Part shown: one piece after another, positions 41,540-52,576 of the stretch
How the letters are laid out: every line of letters starts with the position of its first letter
Position numbering within the stretch: the first letter of the stretch is position 1
Assembly: GCF_023715365.1 (NCBI RefSeq)
Contig: NZ_JAMBNZ010000004.1
Coordinates: forward strand, 299,620 to 363,619
Length of the DNA: 64,000 bases
Direction: 5' to 3'
Source of the DNA: Georgenia satyanarayanai
Lineage (GTDB): Bacteria; Actinomycetota; Actinomycetes; Actinomycetales; Actinomycetaceae
Position numbers and translations under genes: made by a program
The notes under the pieces: model-generated
Database searches by the model: none
The model's input: only the letters and a program-made list of their open reading frames with translations
What the model was told of the DNA's origin: nothing

Positions 41540-42907
41540 TCAGCTCTCCTCCCCCCGCGACACGCGAGTCATCTCGTCCCTGGGCACGACCTTGACGCGC
41601 TCGCGCCCCTCGGCCTCACCCAGGGAACGCTCGTAGGCGTCCAGGAGTTCCCAGCCCGACCAGCTCGTCGTCGGCACACCGCGCGCCTCGAGGGCGGCGA
41701 TGAGGGCGTCCGGGTCGGCCGGCGCCCTGCCCGGCGCGATGCGCCCGGCCTCGACGTCGGCGACGAGGTGGCCGATCGTCTGCTGCGCGTCGGACTTCGT
41801 CGACCCGATGAGGCCGACCGGTCCGCGCTTGATCCAGCCCGTGGCGTACAGACCGGTGACGATCTCGCCGTCCGCGTCCATGACGCGGCCCTCGTCGTTG
41901 GGCACGACGCCCGCGACGTGGTCGAAGGCGACGCCGTCGATCGGGGAGCTGAAGTAACCCACCGCCCGGTAGACGGCCTGGACGGGGGTGTCGACGAGGA
42001 CGCCGGTGCCCCGCACGGTGCCGTCCCCGACGAGCTCGGTGCGCTCGGTGCGGATGCCCTCGACGCGGTCGGTGCCGAGGATCTCGACGGGCCGGTGGAG
42101 GAAGTGGAGGTGGATGCGGCGGGAGGCGGTGAGCTCCTCCGGGTCGCGCAGCGTCCAGTCGGTCAGCGTCTTGACGACCTGCTTGGTCTGGTTGGTCGAG
42201 CGGATCGCGGCCTCGGAGCCCTCGTCGAACTCGAAGTCCTCCTCGTAGACGATGACGTCGACGTCGGGGACCTTGCCGAGCTCACGCAGCTCGAGCGGGG
42301 TGAACTTCACCTGGGCGGGGCCGCGGCGGCCGAAGACGTGGACGTCGGTCACCGGGCTTCGACGCAGGCCCTCGACGACGTTCGCGGGGACCTCGGTGGG
42401 CATGAGGTCCTCGACGTGCTTGGCGAGGATGCGCGCGACGTCGAGGGCGACGTTGCCGACCCCGAGCACCGCCACGCTCTGCGCCTCCAGCGGCCAGGTG
42501 CGCGGCACGTCGGGGTGGCCGTCGTACCAGGAGACGAAGTCCGCGGCGCCGTAGCTGCCGGGCAGGTCGATGCCCGGGACGGGAAGCGGGGCGTCCTTGT
42601 CGGCGCCGGTGGAGATGATGACGGCGTCGTAGTGCTGCCTCAGCTCCTCCATGGTGACGTCCGTGCCGACGTCGACGTTGCCGACGAGCCGGATGTCGCC
42701 GCGCGCGAGGATCTTCTGCAGCGCGACGATGATCTGCTTGATGCGCGGGTGGTCGGGGGCGACGCCGTACCGGACCAGACCGAAGGGGGCGGGAAGGCGC
42801 TCGTAGAGGTCGATGGAGACCTCGAGGCCGGCCTTGGACAGGATGTCGGCGGCGTAGATGCCGGCCGGGCCGGCGCCGATGAGCGCAACGCGCAGTGGCT
42901 TGGTCAC
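41540..42907 (-). CDS. fprA: NADPH-ferredoxin/adrenodoxin-type reductase FprA
   Basis: Transfers electrons from NADPH through FAD to ferredoxins. 455 residues, GTG start. N-terminal FAD site RVALIGAGPAGIYAADIL, then YERLPAPFGLVRYGVAPDHP, NADPH region VAVLGVGNVALDVARIL, VHVFGRRGPAQVKFTPLELR, and C-terminal ATGWIKRGPVGLIGSTKSDA. Adrenodoxin-reductase-like rather than plant-type FNR. Upstream is the GCATATG repeat copy B. Confidence 0.95.
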   Translation of the reverse strand: MTKPLRVALIGAGPAGIYAADILSKAGLEVSIDLYERLPAPFGLVRYGVAPDHPRIKQIIVALQKILARGDIRLVGNVDVGTDVTMEELRQHYDAVIISTGADKDAPLPVPGIDLPGSYGAADFVSWYDGHPDVPRTWPLEAQSVAVLGVGNVALDVARILAKHVEDLMPTEVPANVVEGLRRSPVTDVHVFGRRGPAQVKFTPLELRELGKVPDVDVIVYEEDFEFDEGSEAAIRSTNQTKQVVKTLTDWTLRDPEELTASRRIHLHFLHRPVEILGTDRVEGIRTERTELVGDGTVRGTGVLVDTPVQAVYRAVGYFSSPIDGVAFDHVAGVVPNDEGRVMDADGEIVTGLYATGWIKRGPVGLIGSTKSDAQQTIGHLVADVEAGRIAPGRAPADPDALIAALEARGVPTTSWSGWELLDAYERSLGEAEGRERVKVVPRDEMTRVSRGEES

Positions 42908-42998
42908 AGAGCCTCGTCTGGTCGAGAGTGCGGGCAGGGAAATCCGCCGTCCAGTCTATGCGCTGCTGCACGCGCCGCCCCCCCCACCACCCCACCTG

Positions 42999-43061
42999 GC
43001 GCATATGCGCGAAATCTGCTGCCCTCCGCGCGGAGGGCATGCAGCTTTCCCGCATATGCGG
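42999..43061. repeat. GCATATG palindromic element, copy B
   Basis: GCGCATATGCGC followed by GAAA (42999-43014) and TTTCC followed by CGCATATGCGG (43046-43061) pair with one mismatch; the centre is a perfect 18-bp palindrome, GCCCTCCGCGCGGAGGGC (43021-43038). It starts 11 bases past the polyprenyl synthase stop and fills most of the 164-base gap before fprA. Could terminate the nuo/polyprenyl transcript. Confidence 0.6.
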
Positions 43062-43071
43062 AGGGGAGGGG

Positions 43072-44076
43072 TCAGGCGAGGCGGTCGACCATGAGGCTGG
43101 CGAAGTCCTTTAGGGCTTCTTTCACCGGGCCTTCGGGCAGGGGGGCGAGCTCGGCGACGGCGTCGCGGGCCCACTGGCGGGCCAGCTCGCGAGCCTCCTC
43201 GAGGACGTCGTGGTCCCGCAGCTGCTCGACGGCGGCGCGCAGCGCGGAGTCCGAGCCGAGGTCGCTGGCGAGCCTCTCGAGGACCGCGGCACCCTGCGGG
43301 TCGATCCGGCCCTCCGCGGCCCGCCTCTGCAGGAGGAGCACGGGCATGGTGGCCACGCCCTCGCGCAAGTCCGTGCCGGGCGTCTTGCCGGTGGTCTCGG
43401 AGTCCGAGGCGAGGTCGATGACGTCGTCGGCGAGCTGGAAGGCGACGCCCACCTTCTCGCCGTACTGCTCCAGGACCCCGGCCAGCTCCTCCCCCGCGCC
43501 GCTGAAGACGGCGCCGTAACGCGCCGAGGCGGCGATGAGCGAGCCGGTCTTGTCCGCGAGGACCTGGATGTAGTGCGCGATCGGGTCCTCCCCCTTGCGC
43601 GGCCCGAGGGTCTCGTGGAGCTGGCCCAGGCACAGCCGCTCGAAGGTCTCGGCGTGCACGAGCACCGCCTCGGCCCCGAGGGACGCGACGAGCTGGGAGG
43701 CCCGGGCGAAGAGGAGGTCACCGGTGAGGATCGCGACGGAGTTGTCCCAGACGGCGTGCGCGCTCGGGGCCCCGCGGCGCAGGGCGGCGGAGTCCATGAC
43801 GTCGTCGTGGTAGAGGGTGGCGAGGTGGGTGAGCTCGACGGCGACGGCCGCCCGCGCGACCTCCTCGCGCCCGGCGGTGCCGAGCTCCGCGGTGAGGAGG
43901 GTGAGGGCCGGCCGCAGGCGCTTGCCGCCCGCCGCAGCCAGGTGCTGCATGGGGGCGTCGACGAGCTCGTCGGCGCCGGTGACGGCCTGGCGCAGGCGGT
44001 CCTCCACCTCCTCCATGCGGACGAGGAGGCGGTCGCTGAGCTCGTCGTTGCCGAGCTGGAACATGGAGGCGGTCAC
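43072..44076 (-). CDS. Long-chain polyprenyl diphosphate synthase (menaquinone side chain)
   Basis: Trans-isoprenyl diphosphate synthase of 334 residues from GTG 44076 (GTGA overlap with nuoN; ATG 44064 is the alternative). First aspartate-rich motif in LYHDDVMDSAALRRG and second in QLADDVIDLASD; GGKRLRPALTLL precedes. Small residues before the first motif suit a long-chain product, presumably the menaquinone tail (inference), as for GrcC1 in Mycobacterium tuberculosis. Last gene of the nuo transcript. Confidence 0.92.
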   Translation of the reverse strand: MTASMFQLGNDELSDRLLVRMEEVEDRLRQAVTGADELVDAPMQHLAAAGGKRLRPALTLLTAELGTAGREEVARAAVAVELTHLATLYHDDVMDSAALRRGAPSAHAVWDNSVAILTGDLLFARASQLVASLGAEAVLVHAETFERLCLGQLHETLGPRKGEDPIAHYIQVLADKTGSLIAASARYGAVFSGAGEELAGVLEQYGEKVGVAFQLADDVIDLASDSETTGKTPGTDLREGVATMPVLLLQRRAAEGRIDPQGAAVLERLASDLGSDSALRAAVEQLRDHDVLEEARELARQWARDAVAELAPLPEGPVKEALKDFASLMVDRLA

Positions 44077-45635
44077 GGCAGGAACGTCGCCGCCTGCTCG
44101 GCGAGGTCGAGCACCGGGCCGGGCAGGACACCGAGGAGCACGGTGCCGAGGGCGCAGACCGCGATCGCCACCGAGGTGAGGCCCTCGGAGCGGACGACGG
44201 CCGTGCGCTCGCCGTCGGGCTCGGTGAAGAACATGAGCACGACGAGGCGGACGTAGAAGAAGGCGGCCGCGGCGCTGGCGAGGACGGCGACGACGACGAG
44301 CACGGTCGCCCCGCCCTCGACGCCGGCGGCGAAGACCGCGAACTTCCCGATGAAGCCACCGGTGAGCGGGATGCCGGCGAAGGACAGGAGGAACAGCGTC
44401 ATCGCCAGGGCCAGGCCCGGGCTGCGACGGCCCAGGCCCGCCCACTGGGACAGGTGCAGGGCCTCACCGGTGACGTTGCCGGCCGCATCACGCTCACGGA
44501 CGAGGGTGACGACGGCGAAGGCGCCGACCGTGGCCAGGCCGTAGGCGAGGAGGTAGAACAGCACCGCGCTGATGCCGGCCTGGACCAGGGCGATGACGCC
44601 GACGAGGACGAAGCCGGCGTGGGCGATCGAGGAGTAGGCGAGCATCCGCTTGACGTCCGTCTGGACGAGCGCGATGACGGTGCCCACGCCCATCGTGAGG
44701 ATGGCGATCCCCCACAGCAGCGGCTCGAGGTCCCAGCCGAGGCCGGGGACGACGACGTAGACGAAGCGCAGCAGCGCACCGAAGGCTGCGATCTTCGTGG
44801 CGGCCGCCATGAAGCCGGTGATGGGCGTCGGGGCGCCCTGGTAGACGTCCGGGGTCCACATGTGGAAGGGCGCCGCGCCGACCTTGAAGAGCAGGCCGAC
44901 GACGAGGAGGACGGAGCCGGCGAGGAGCAGGCCGTCCATGCCACCGGTGCTCGGCACCGCGACCGCGAGCTCCGACAGCCGCAGGCTGCCGGAGAAGCCG
45001 TAGAGCAGGGCCGCGCCCATGAGGAAGAACGCCGAGGAGAAGGCACCGAGCACGAAGTACTTGAGCGCGGCCTCCTGGGACAGCAGGCGGCGGCGGCGGG
45101 CCATCGCGGTGAGGAGGTAGAGCGGCAGCGAGAGGACCTCGAGCGCGACGAACATCATGAGGAGGTCGCCGGCTGCGGGGAACAGGAGCATGCCGCCGGT
45201 CGCGAAGAGGACGAGCGGGAAGACCTCGGTCTGGCTGAGGCCGGCGCGCTGCGCCTCGGCCTCCTCCGGGCTGCCCGGCCGGGTGCCGACCTGGGCGGCG
45301 AAGGCGTCCTCGCCCCACTCGGAGCGGTCGGCGATGACGAGCAGCGCGATGAGCGCGACGATCGCGATGATCCCCTGGGCGAGGAGGGCGGGACCGTCCT
45401 CGATGAGGGTGCCCCCGGCCACCTCCCGGGGGCCGTCGACGGTCACGACGGTCCAGCGCCAGACGACGGCGACGAGCGCGCCGGCAATCGCCAGCGCGGA
45501 GAGCGCGACCTGGGTGCCCCGGCGTGCCCGCTGGGGCACGAAGGCCGCGACGAGGATGCCGAGAAGGCCCGCGCCGAGCACGATGAGGACGGGCGTCAGC
45601 GCCGCCCATTCGATGTGCGGTGGGACGAAGTTCAC
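44073..45635 (-). CDS. nuoN: NADH-quinone oxidoreductase subunit N
   Basis: Antiporter-like proton-pumping subunit of complex I. 520 residues, about 14 hydrophobic helices, GTG start overlapping the nuoM stop. Conserved KVGAAPFHMWTPDVYQGAPT region and the conserved lysines/glutamates of the half-channels. Position at the operon end is canonical. Confidence 0.97.
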   Translation of the reverse strand: MNFVPPHIEWAALTPVLIVLGAGLLGILVAAFVPQRARRGTQVALSALAIAGALVAVVWRWTVVTVDGPREVAGGTLIEDGPALLAQGIIAIVALIALLVIADRSEWGEDAFAAQVGTRPGSPEEAEAQRAGLSQTEVFPLVLFATGGMLLFPAAGDLLMMFVALEVLSLPLYLLTAMARRRRLLSQEAALKYFVLGAFSSAFFLMGAALLYGFSGSLRLSELAVAVPSTGGMDGLLLAGSVLLVVGLLFKVGAAPFHMWTPDVYQGAPTPITGFMAAATKIAAFGALLRFVYVVVPGLGWDLEPLLWGIAILTMGVGTVIALVQTDVKRMLAYSSIAHAGFVLVGVIALVQAGISAVLFYLLAYGLATVGAFAVVTLVRERDAAGNVTGEALHLSQWAGLGRRSPGLALAMTLFLLSFAGIPLTGGFIGKFAVFAAGVEGGATVLVVVAVLASAAAAFFYVRLVVLMFFTEPDGERTAVVRSEGLTSVAIAVCALGTVLLGVLPGPVLDLAEQAATFLP

Positions 45636-47221
45636 TGCTCGCTCCCCTCGGCGCCCGCGGCTGCGGCGTCGCTCGATCCGTCAGGTCCTGCCACAGCCGC
45701 CGAGTCCAGCGTGCTGGGCTGCTCGATCGCGGCCTCCTCGGCCACCGGCCGCACGGCGTCCATGACCGGCCCGGGCACGAGGCCCAGGGCGAGCATGCCG
45801 GCGATCAGCAGGGCCACGACCCACTTCTCACGCGCACCGAGGTCCGGCAGCGCCGCGAGGGTCTCGTTGCGCGGTCCGGTGAACATCCGCTGGTAGGGCA
45901 GCAGGATGTACAGGGCCGCGATGATGACGGCCAGCACGGCGAAGACCGCCGCGACGACGTTCACCCGGAAGGTGCCGAGCAGGACGAGGTACTCGGGCAC
46001 GAAGCCCGACAGTCCCGGCAGGGCGATGGTCGCGAGGCCGGCGACGAGCCAGCTGCCCGCGAGCACCGGGGTCACGCGCTGCATGCCGCCGTACGCGGCG
46101 ATCTCCTGCGTGCCACCGCGCTGGGTGAGGAAGCCGGAGAAGAGGAACATCGCAGCGGTCGAGACGCCGTGGGCGACCATGTAGAGCATCGCGCCGGTGA
46201 GGGCGACCTCCTCGCGCACGAAGATGCCCAGGACGATGAAGCCGAAGTGGGACACCGAGGTGAAGGCGATGAGGCGCATGACGTCGCGCTGCCCCAGGGC
46301 GACGAGGGCGCCGTAGAGGATCGAGACGACCGCGAGCACGATGATGACCGGCGCGGCCCAGCGGGAGGCCTCCGGGAAGAGCGGGAGGCACAGCGCGAGC
46401 ATCCCGAAGGTGCCGACCTTGTCGAGGACACCGACGAGGAGCGCGGAGGTGCCGGGCGAGGCCTGCTGAGCGGCGTCGGGCAGCCAGGTGTGGACCGGCC
46501 ACATCGGCGCCTTGACCGCAAAGGCGATGAAGAAGGAGATGAAGATCCACCGCTCGGCCCACACGCCGAGATCGGTGCCGGCGAGGGTGTCGATGAGGAA
46601 CGCCTGCTCCCCGCCGGGCCCCATGACGCCGAGGGCGATGACGCCGACGAGCATGACGAGGCCGCTCGCCAGGGAGTAGACGAGGAACTTCAGCGCGGCG
46701 TAGCGGCGCTTGGGGCCGCCGTAGTTCCCGATGAGGAAGTACACCGGGATGAGCATCGCCTCGAAGACGACGTAGAAGAGGAAGACGTCACGGGCGGAGA
46801 AGACGGCCACCATCGTCGCCTCGAGGAGGAGGACGAGGGCCACGAAGCCGGCCTGGCGGCGCGCGACGACCGCACCGTCGGGCACGATCTCCTGCTCCCG
46901 CCAGGCCGCGAGCAGTGCGAGCGGGACGAGAAGGACCGACAGGCCCACCATCGTCAGGCCCAGGCCGTTGATCCCGACGGCGTAGGAGACGCCGAGCTGC
47001 GGGATCCACGACAGCTGCTCGGTGAACTGGTGCTCCGCGGCGGCGCCGAGGTCGAAGCCGCTTGCCATGACGACGAAGCCGGCGAGGACGACGAGGGAGA
47101 CGACGAGGCCGACGGTACGGGCCACCCGGTGGAGGGCGGGCACGAGCCAGATCACCGCGGCCGCGACGAGCGGCACGACGATGAGCAGGCTCAGCCAGGG
47201 AAGGTCACTGATGTTCTGCAT
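45632..47221 (-). CDS. nuoM: NADH-quinone oxidoreductase subunit M
   Basis: Antiporter-like complex I subunit. 529 residues, MQNISDLPWLSLLIVVPLVA; VKAPMWPVHTWLPDAAQQAS is the family signature, FEAMLIPVYFLIGNYGG lies near the pumping glutamate. GGAGG lies nine bases before the ATG. The open frame upstream is a shadow over nuoL. The C-terminal ~35 residues are acidic, beyond the last helix. Confidence 0.97.
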   Translation of the reverse strand: MQNISDLPWLSLLIVVPLVAAAVIWLVPALHRVARTVGLVVSLVVLAGFVVMASGFDLGAAAEHQFTEQLSWIPQLGVSYAVGINGLGLTMVGLSVLLVPLALLAAWREQEIVPDGAVVARRQAGFVALVLLLEATMVAVFSARDVFLFYVVFEAMLIPVYFLIGNYGGPKRRYAALKFLVYSLASGLVMLVGVIALGVMGPGGEQAFLIDTLAGTDLGVWAERWIFISFFIAFAVKAPMWPVHTWLPDAAQQASPGTSALLVGVLDKVGTFGMLALCLPLFPEASRWAAPVIIVLAVVSILYGALVALGQRDVMRLIAFTSVSHFGFIVLGIFVREEVALTGAMLYMVAHGVSTAAMFLFSGFLTQRGGTQEIAAYGGMQRVTPVLAGSWLVAGLATIALPGLSGFVPEYLVLLGTFRVNVVAAVFAVLAVIIAALYILLPYQRMFTGPRNETLAALPDLGAREKWVVALLIAGMLALGLVPGPVMDAVRPVAEEAAIEQPSTLDSAAVAGPDGSSDAAAAGAEGSEQ

Positions 47222-47238
47222 TGGTCGCTTCCTCCAGC

Positions 47239-49203
47239 TCAGCCGCGCGAGGCCAGGACGACGGCAAGGGCGGCTACGACACCGACGAGCATGATCGCGG
47301 CGTAGGAGCGGATGTAGCCGGTCTGCAGGCGGCGCAGCCACCCGCCGGACCCGGCGGTGCCACGGGCCAGGCCCATGACCGCGCCGTCGACCACGGCGGA
47401 GTCCCCGTAGACGAGGGCGCGGGTGAGGTACTGCCCCGGGCGCATGAACACTCCTTCGTTGACGGCGTCCTGGTAGAGGTCGCGGCGGGCGGCGCGGGTG
47501 AGCACCGAGCCGCGGGGGGCCTCGACCGGGACGGTGGACGCGGCGTACTGGCGCCACGCGAGGAAGACACCGATCGCCATGAGGACGACCGTCGCGGCCA
47601 TGATGGCCGCGATGGGCAGCACGGGCTCGTGGTGCTCGGCGTGCCCGGTGACGGGCTCGAGCCAGGTGACGAAGCCGTCGCCGGCGGCGAGCACGGCACC
47701 GAGGCCGACCGAGCCGACGGCGAGGATGACCATCGGCACCGTCATGAGCAGCGGGGACTCGTGCGGGTGCTGCTTCGTGCCCTCGCGGGTGGGCGCCCAG
47801 CGCTCCTTGCCGTGGAAGGTCATGAAGAACAGGCGCGACATGTAGAAGGCGGTGAGCCCGGCGACGAGGAGGGTGACCGTGCCGAAGACCCACGGGCGCC
47901 AGCCCTCACCGACGAAAGCAGCCTCGATGATGAGGTCCTTGCTCCAGAAGCCGGACAGGCCCGGGAAGCCGATGATGGCCAGCCAGCCGGCACCGAAGGT
48001 GAGCCAGGTGATCTTCATGTGCGTGCCCAGCCCGCCGAAGCGGCGCATGTCGACCTGGTCGTCCATGCCGTGCATGACCGAGCCGGCCCCGAGGAACATC
48101 CCGGCCTTGAAGAAGCCGTGGGTGACGAGGTGGAAGATCGCGAAGGCGTAGCCGACCGGACCCAGGCCCGCTGCGAGCATCATGTAGCCGATCTGGGACA
48201 TCGTCGAGGCGGCGAGCACCTTCTTGATGTCGTCCTTGGCCGCACCGACGACCGCCCCGAAGACCAGGGTGATCGCGCCGACGATGACGACGACGAGCTG
48301 CGCCGTGGGCGCACCGTCGAAGACCGGCGCGGAGCGCACGATGAGGTAGACGCCCGCCGTCACCATGGTCGCGGCGTGGATGAGCGCGGAGACCGGCGTG
48401 GGGCCGGCCATCGCGTCGCCCAGCCAGGCCTGCAGCGGGAACTGGGCGGACTTTCCGCAGGCCGCGAGGAGGAGGAACAGCCCGGTGATCGTGAGGATCG
48501 TCGTGCTGGCGCCCTGCGCGCCCGCGAAGACACCCTCGAACTCGACCGTGCCGAAGGCGGCGAACATCATCATCATCGCGAGGAGCAGGCCGACGTCGCC
48601 GACGCGGTTCATGACGAAGGCCTTCTTCGCGGCCACCGCGTACTCCGTGCGGAAGTTCCAGAAGCCGATGAGGAGGTAGGAGGCCAGGCCCACGCCCTCC
48701 CAGCCGACGAAGAGGAGCACGTAGGAGTCGGCGAGGACGAGCAGCAGCATCGCCGCGACGAAGAGGTTGAGGTAGGCGAAGAACCGGCGGCGGTCGACGT
48801 CGTGCTCCATGTAGGCCACCGAGTACACGTGGATCAGCGTGCCCACGAAGGTGACGAGGAGGACGAAGGTCATCGACAGCGGGTCGATGCGCAGCCCCGC
48901 GTCCACCGTGAGGTCACCGGCGGGCAGCCAGGTGAACAGGTGCAGCCCCATGACCCGCTGCTCGGGGTCGAGCCCGAACAGCTGGAGGACGACGAGGAGC
49001 CCGACGACGAAGGAGCCGGCCGAGGCGAGCACGCCCAGCCAGTGGCCCCAACCGTTGGAGCGGCGGCCGGCGAGCAGCAGCACGGCGGCACCGGCGAGCG
49101 GCAGCGCGACCATGAGCCACGCGTAGGAGGCCGCGCCGCCTGCCGCGGCGGCGTCCACCACGTCAGTGGGCACGGTCAGTGCCGGAGTTCCCAGCATGTG
49201 CAC
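47239..49203 (-). CDS. nuoL: NADH-quinone oxidoreductase subunit L
   Basis: Largest antiporter-like subunit, 654 residues with about 16 hydrophobic segments and the long lateral helix at the C-terminus. [19 protein letters not shown] and [20 protein letters not shown] are diagnostic. GTG at 49203 has GGGGAG four bases upstream, ATG at 49197 ten bases; the true start is one of these. Confidence 0.96.
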   Translation of the reverse strand: MHMLGTPALTVPTDVVDAAAAGGAASYAWLMVALPLAGAAVLLLAGRRSNGWGHWLGVLASAGSFVVGLLVVLQLFGLDPEQRVMGLHLFTWLPAGDLTVDAGLRIDPLSMTFVLLVTFVGTLIHVYSVAYMEHDVDRRRFFAYLNLFVAAMLLLVLADSYVLLFVGWEGVGLASYLLIGFWNFRTEYAVAAKKAFVMNRVGDVGLLLAMMMMFAAFGTVEFEGVFAGAQGASTTILTITGLFLLLAACGKSAQFPLQAWLGDAMAGPTPVSALIHAATMVTAGVYLIVRSAPVFDGAPTAQLVVVIVGAITLVFGAVVGAAKDDIKKVLAASTMSQIGYMMLAAGLGPVGYAFAIFHLVTHGFFKAGMFLGAGSVMHGMDDQVDMRRFGGLGTHMKITWLTFGAGWLAIIGFPGLSGFWSKDLIIEAAFVGEGWRPWVFGTVTLLVAGLTAFYMSRLFFMTFHGKERWAPTREGTKQHPHESPLLMTVPMVILAVGSVGLGAVLAAGDGFVTWLEPVTGHAEHHEPVLPIAAIMAATVVLMAIGVFLAWRQYAASTVPVEAPRGSVLTRAARRDLYQDAVNEGVFMRPGQYLTRALVYGDSAVVDGAVMGLARGTAGSGGWLRRLQTGYIRSYAAIMLVGVVAALAVVLASRG

Positions 49204-49214
49204 GTTGCTCCCCG

Positions 49215-49514
49215 TCAGTTCTTGAGCAGGTTGACGTCGTCGATGGACGCCGACCGGCGGGTTCGGAAGATGGAGACGACGATCGCCAGGCCGATGACGA
49301 CCTCGGCGGCGGCGACGAGCATGACGAAGAAGGCGAAGACCTCACCGTGCAGGTTGCCGTGCCACCGGGCGAAGGTGATGAGCGTGAGGTTCGCGGCGTT
49401 GAGCATGAGCTCGACCCCCATGAGGGCGATGATGCTGTTGCGCCGCAGCAGCACCGCGACCGCCCCGATGGAAAAGAGGATCCCGGACAGGACCAGGTAG
49501 TTGACCAGGCTCAT
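49215..49514 (-). CDS. nuoK: NADH-quinone oxidoreductase subunit K
   Basis: 99 residues with three transmembrane helices and the membrane glutamates of the E-channel ([16 protein letters not shown]). ATG overlaps the nuoJ stop (ATGA). Length matches the family. Confidence 0.98.
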   Translation of the reverse strand: MSLVNYLVLSGILFSIGAVAVLLRRNSIIALMGVELMLNAANLTLITFARWHGNLHGEVFAFFVMLVAAAEVVIGLAIVVSIFRTRRSASIDDVNLLKN

Positions 49515-50488
49515 CGCTGCTCCTCCTGCTGGTCCGGCACGTGCGCACGCAACGCGCCGGTGTCCTCGGTGCTCTGGCTCGTGGGCACCTCGCCGTCCAC
49601 GGTCTCGGTCCCCGGCGCCGGCGTGGTGCCGGGCATCCCCGGCATGCCGGACTGGGTGACGCTGCGCGCACCCAGGTCGCCGGGGTGGGAGCTGGTGGAC
49701 GTCGCGAGCTGTGCGGCGAGCTCAGGGCTGACCGAGGCGATGCTGCGCTGCTGGCCACGGATGCGCAGCACCCGGGGCACGGACTCGTCGATCGGCTTGC
49801 CGTCCGCGCCGAGGGCGGGGACGTCGGCGGCGTTGTGCCGCGCGTAGACACCGGGGGCCGGCAGGCTGCGGATGCGCCCGCCCTCCGCGGCATAGGCGGC
49901 CATCTTGGCCTCGGCGACGTCCCGCTGGGTGCGCTTCTTGCGCAGCCGCTCGGCACGCGTGAGGACGACGGCGCCCACGGCGGCGGTGACGAGCAGGATG
50001 CCCGCCACCTCCATCGCCACGACGTAGTCGGAGAAGAGGAGCCGCGCCACGCCCACCGGGTTGGTGTCCGCGTTGGCGGCCTCGAGGCCGCGCGGGGCGG
50101 GCAGGGCGGCGCGCAGGCCGACGGCGGCGACGAGCGCGATGAGCCCGGCACCCCCGAGAAAGCCGATCCAGCGCTGGCCCTTGAGCGTCTCGACGACCGA
50201 GTCGGAGGAGTCGACGCCGACGAGCATGAGGACGAAGAGGAAGAGCATCATGATCGCGCCGGTGTAGACGACGATCTGCGCGACCCCGAGGAAGATCGCC
50301 TCCTGGACGATGTAGAACCCGGCCAGCGCGATCATGACGAACACGACGCACATGGCGGCGTACATCGCCTTGCGGGCGAAGAGCAGGCCCAGGGCCGCGA
50401 GCACCGCGAGGGGCGCGACGATCCAGAAGAAGACCTCCTCCCCCGTGCTCGTGACGCCGGTCTCGGCCAGTGTCATGGGCAGGATCAT
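49511..50488 (-). CDS. nuoJ: NADH-quinone oxidoreductase subunit J
   Basis: Complex I membrane subunit, 325 residues. Five hydrophobic helices in the first ~190 residues, including [20 protein letters not shown], then about 130 hydrophilic, Pro/Ser/Thr-rich residues that are absent from E. coli NuoJ (184 aa). ATG overlaps the nuoI stop (ATGA); an open frame extends upstream into nuoI. The tail resembles the disordered extensions seen on other subunits here. Confidence 0.95.
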   Translation of the reverse strand: MILPMTLAETGVTSTGEEVFFWIVAPLAVLAALGLLFARKAMYAAMCVVFVMIALAGFYIVQEAIFLGVAQIVVYTGAIMMLFLFVLMLVGVDSSDSVVETLKGQRWIGFLGGAGLIALVAAVGLRAALPAPRGLEAANADTNPVGVARLLFSDYVVAMEVAGILLVTAAVGAVVLTRAERLRKKRTQRDVAEAKMAAYAAEGGRIRSLPAPGVYARHNAADVPALGADGKPIDESVPRVLRIRGQQRSIASVSPELAAQLATSTSSHPGDLGARSVTQSGMPGMPGTTPAPGTETVDGEVPTSQSTEDTGALRAHVPDQQEEQR

Positions 50489-51210
50489 GCGGGGGCCCCC
50501 TCGACGGGACGCGCGGTCTGCAGGCTCTCGTCCTCGGGACGGTTCTCGCGCACCCACTCGACCTGTGCCTCGGTGGGGCCGGTGACCTCGCCGCGGTAGT
50601 AGGTGTCGTCGTCGGCGCCCTCGACCATCGGGTGGGGCGGGGCGAGCATCCCGGGCATGAGCGGGGCCAGGAGGTCCTGCTTCTCGTAGATGAGGCCCTC
50701 ACGGGTGGGGCCGGTGAGCTCGTAGTCGTTGCCCATCGTCAGCGCCCGCGTGGGGCAGGCCTCGATGCAGTACCCGCAGAAGATGCAGCGCAGGTAGTTG
50801 ATCTGGTAGACGCGGCCGTAGCGCTCCCCGGGGGAGTACTGGGCGTCGGGGCTGTTGTTGGCGCCCTCGACGAGGATGGCGTCCGCCGGGCAGGCCCAGG
50901 CGCACAGCTCGCAGCCGATGCACTTCTCCAGGCCGTCCGCGTAGCGGTTGAGCTGGTGGCGGCCGTGGTAGCGCGGCTGCGTCGGCACCTTCTCGAAGGG
51001 GTACTGCTCGGTGACCGTGGGACGGAACATCGAGGAGAAGGTGACCCCGAAGCCGGCGACGGGCGCGAGGAGCTCGCCGACCGGGCCCTTCTTGTCGGGC
51101 TGGTAGTCCATGGGGAGCCGCTTGCCGACCTCCCCCCGGCGCTTGGAGGGCTTGGCAAGCTGCTTGCGCAGGTTCTCCTTGCCAGGCTCGTGGTCCTGCC
51201 GCTTACTCAT
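50485..51210 (-). CDS. nuoI: NADH-quinone oxidoreductase subunit I
   Basis: Ferredoxin-like subunit with two [4Fe-4S] clusters: [12 protein letters not shown] and [12 protein letters not shown]. 241 residues with extra polar N- and C-termini. The ATG at 51208-51210 overlaps the end of nuoH by eight bases; longer frame upstream is shadow. Confidence 0.97.
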   Translation of the reverse strand: MSKRQDHEPGKENLRKQLAKPSKRRGEVGKRLPMDYQPDKKGPVGELLAPVAGFGVTFSSMFRPTVTEQYPFEKVPTQPRYHGRHQLNRYADGLEKCIGCELCAWACPADAILVEGANNSPDAQYSPGERYGRVYQINYLRCIFCGYCIEACPTRALTMGNDYELTGPTREGLIYEKQDLLAPLMPGMLAPPHPMVEGADDDTYYRGEVTGPTEAQVEWVRENRPEDESLQTARPVEGAPA

Positions 51211-52576
51211 CGCTGGCCTCCTGTGCAGGTGCCGACTTGGTCTGGGTCGCGGTGCCGGCCTCGGTGAGGCGGCGCCGCGGGGAGGGCGGGAGCTGCTGGC
51301 CCGGCATCGGCGGCACGGGGAAGCCACCGGCGAAGGCGTCGAACCCGGAGTCGACGACCACACCGTCGGCGCCCGCGGGGGCCGTCTGCTCGGCGTCGGG
51401 CTCCGTCTTCTTCTCCGGCCACACGAGGGTGAGGACGAGGACGACGACGAAGAAGCCCGCGAGGACGAAGAGCATCGTGCGCAGGTCGATGTCGGAGAAC
51501 TGGAGCAGTCCCTGGACGACAGCGACGGCGACGAGCCACGCGAGGGCGGCGGGGATGAGGATCTTCCAGCCGAGGTTCATGAACTGGTCGTAGCGGAAGC
51601 GCAGGAGCGTGCCGCGCAGCCAGAACATGAAGAACATGACGAGCCAGATCTTGGCGATCAGCCACAGCGGCGGCCACCAGCCCTGGTTGAACATGCCGTC
51701 GTTGATCGCCGACAGCGGCCAGGGTGCACGCCAGCCGCCGAGGAAGAGCGTCGCAGCGACCGCGGAGACGTTGAACATGTTGATGTACTCGGCGAGGAAG
51801 AACCAGGCGAACTTCATCGAGGAGTACTCGACCATGTGGCCGGCGACGAGCTCGCCCTCGGCCTCGGGCAGGTCGAAGGGCAGGCGGTTGACCTCACCGA
51901 CCATCGACACGAGGTAGATGAGGAAGGCGGGCAGCAGGATGATCGCCCACCACACGCGGGTCTGGGACTCCACGATCTGGGACGTCGAGGCGGAGCCGGC
52001 GACGAGGAAGACCGAGGCGAGGGCCAGCGCCATGGCGAGCTCGTAGGAGATGACCTGCGCGGAGGAGCGCACGGCGCCCAGCAGCGGGAAGGTGGAGTTG
52101 GAGGACCAGCCGCCCAGGACGATGCCGTACACGCCCAGCGCGGTGATGCCGAGGATGTAGAGCACCGACACCGAGGAGTCGGCGAGCTGGAGCGGGGTCT
52201 CGATCCCGAAGATCGACACCTCGGGCCCGAAGGGGATGACCGCGTAGATGAGGAAGGCGCACAGCGCGGCGATGAACGGCGCGAGCAGGTAGACGAAGCG
52301 GTCGGCGCCCTTGAGGTTGATGTCCTCCTTGAGGAGCAGCTTCATCGCGTCGGCCGTCGACTGGAGCAGCCCCATGGGGCCGTGCACGTTGGGGCCGGGC
52401 CGCGTCTGCATGCGCGCCAGGACCTTGCGCTCGGCCCAGATGGCGATGAGCACGAAGACCAGCAGCATGACGATGATCGCCACCGCCTTGATCACCCAGA
52501 TCCACCAGGTGTCGTTGCTGAAGTCGGCGGTCGGGGCGGCCGTGGGGTCGCTGACCACCATGGGCGCGAACATCAT
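51203..52576 (-). CDS. nuoH: NADH-quinone oxidoreductase subunit H
   Basis: Membrane subunit forming the quinone channel. 457 residues with eight helices; [40 protein letters not shown] and [11 protein letters not shown] are diagnostic. A ~70-residue Ala/Pro-rich C-terminal tail follows the last helix, typical of Actinobacteria. ATG overlaps the nuoG stop. Confidence 0.97.
   Translation of the reverse strand: MMFAPMVVSDPTAAPTADFSNDTWWIWVIKAVAIIVMLLVFVLIAIWAERKVLARMQTRPGPNVHGPMGLLQSTADAMKLLLKEDINLKGADRFVYLLAPFIAALCAFLIYAVIPFGPEVSIFGIETPLQLADSSVSVLYILGITALGVYGIVLGGWSSNSTFPLLGAVRSSAQVISYELAMALALASVFLVAGSASTSQIVESQTRVWWAIILLPAFLIYLVSMVGEVNRLPFDLPEAEGELVAGHMVEYSSMKFAWFFLAEYINMFNVSAVAATLFLGGWRAPWPLSAINDGMFNQGWWPPLWLIAKIWLVMFFMFWLRGTLLRFRYDQFMNLGWKILIPAALAWLVAVAVVQGLLQFSDIDLRTMLFVLAGFFVVVLVLTLVWPEKKTEPDAEQTAPAGADGVVVDSGFDAFAGGFPVPPMPGQQLPPSPRRRLTEAGTATQTKSAPAQEASDE

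Noticed and set aside
47221..49500. Plus-strand frame of 759 codons opposite nuoL
   Set aside because: Shadow of a membrane protein gene; reads as His/Asp/Glu/Arg repeats. The same applies to long plus-strand frames opposite nuoG, nuoF and nuoM.
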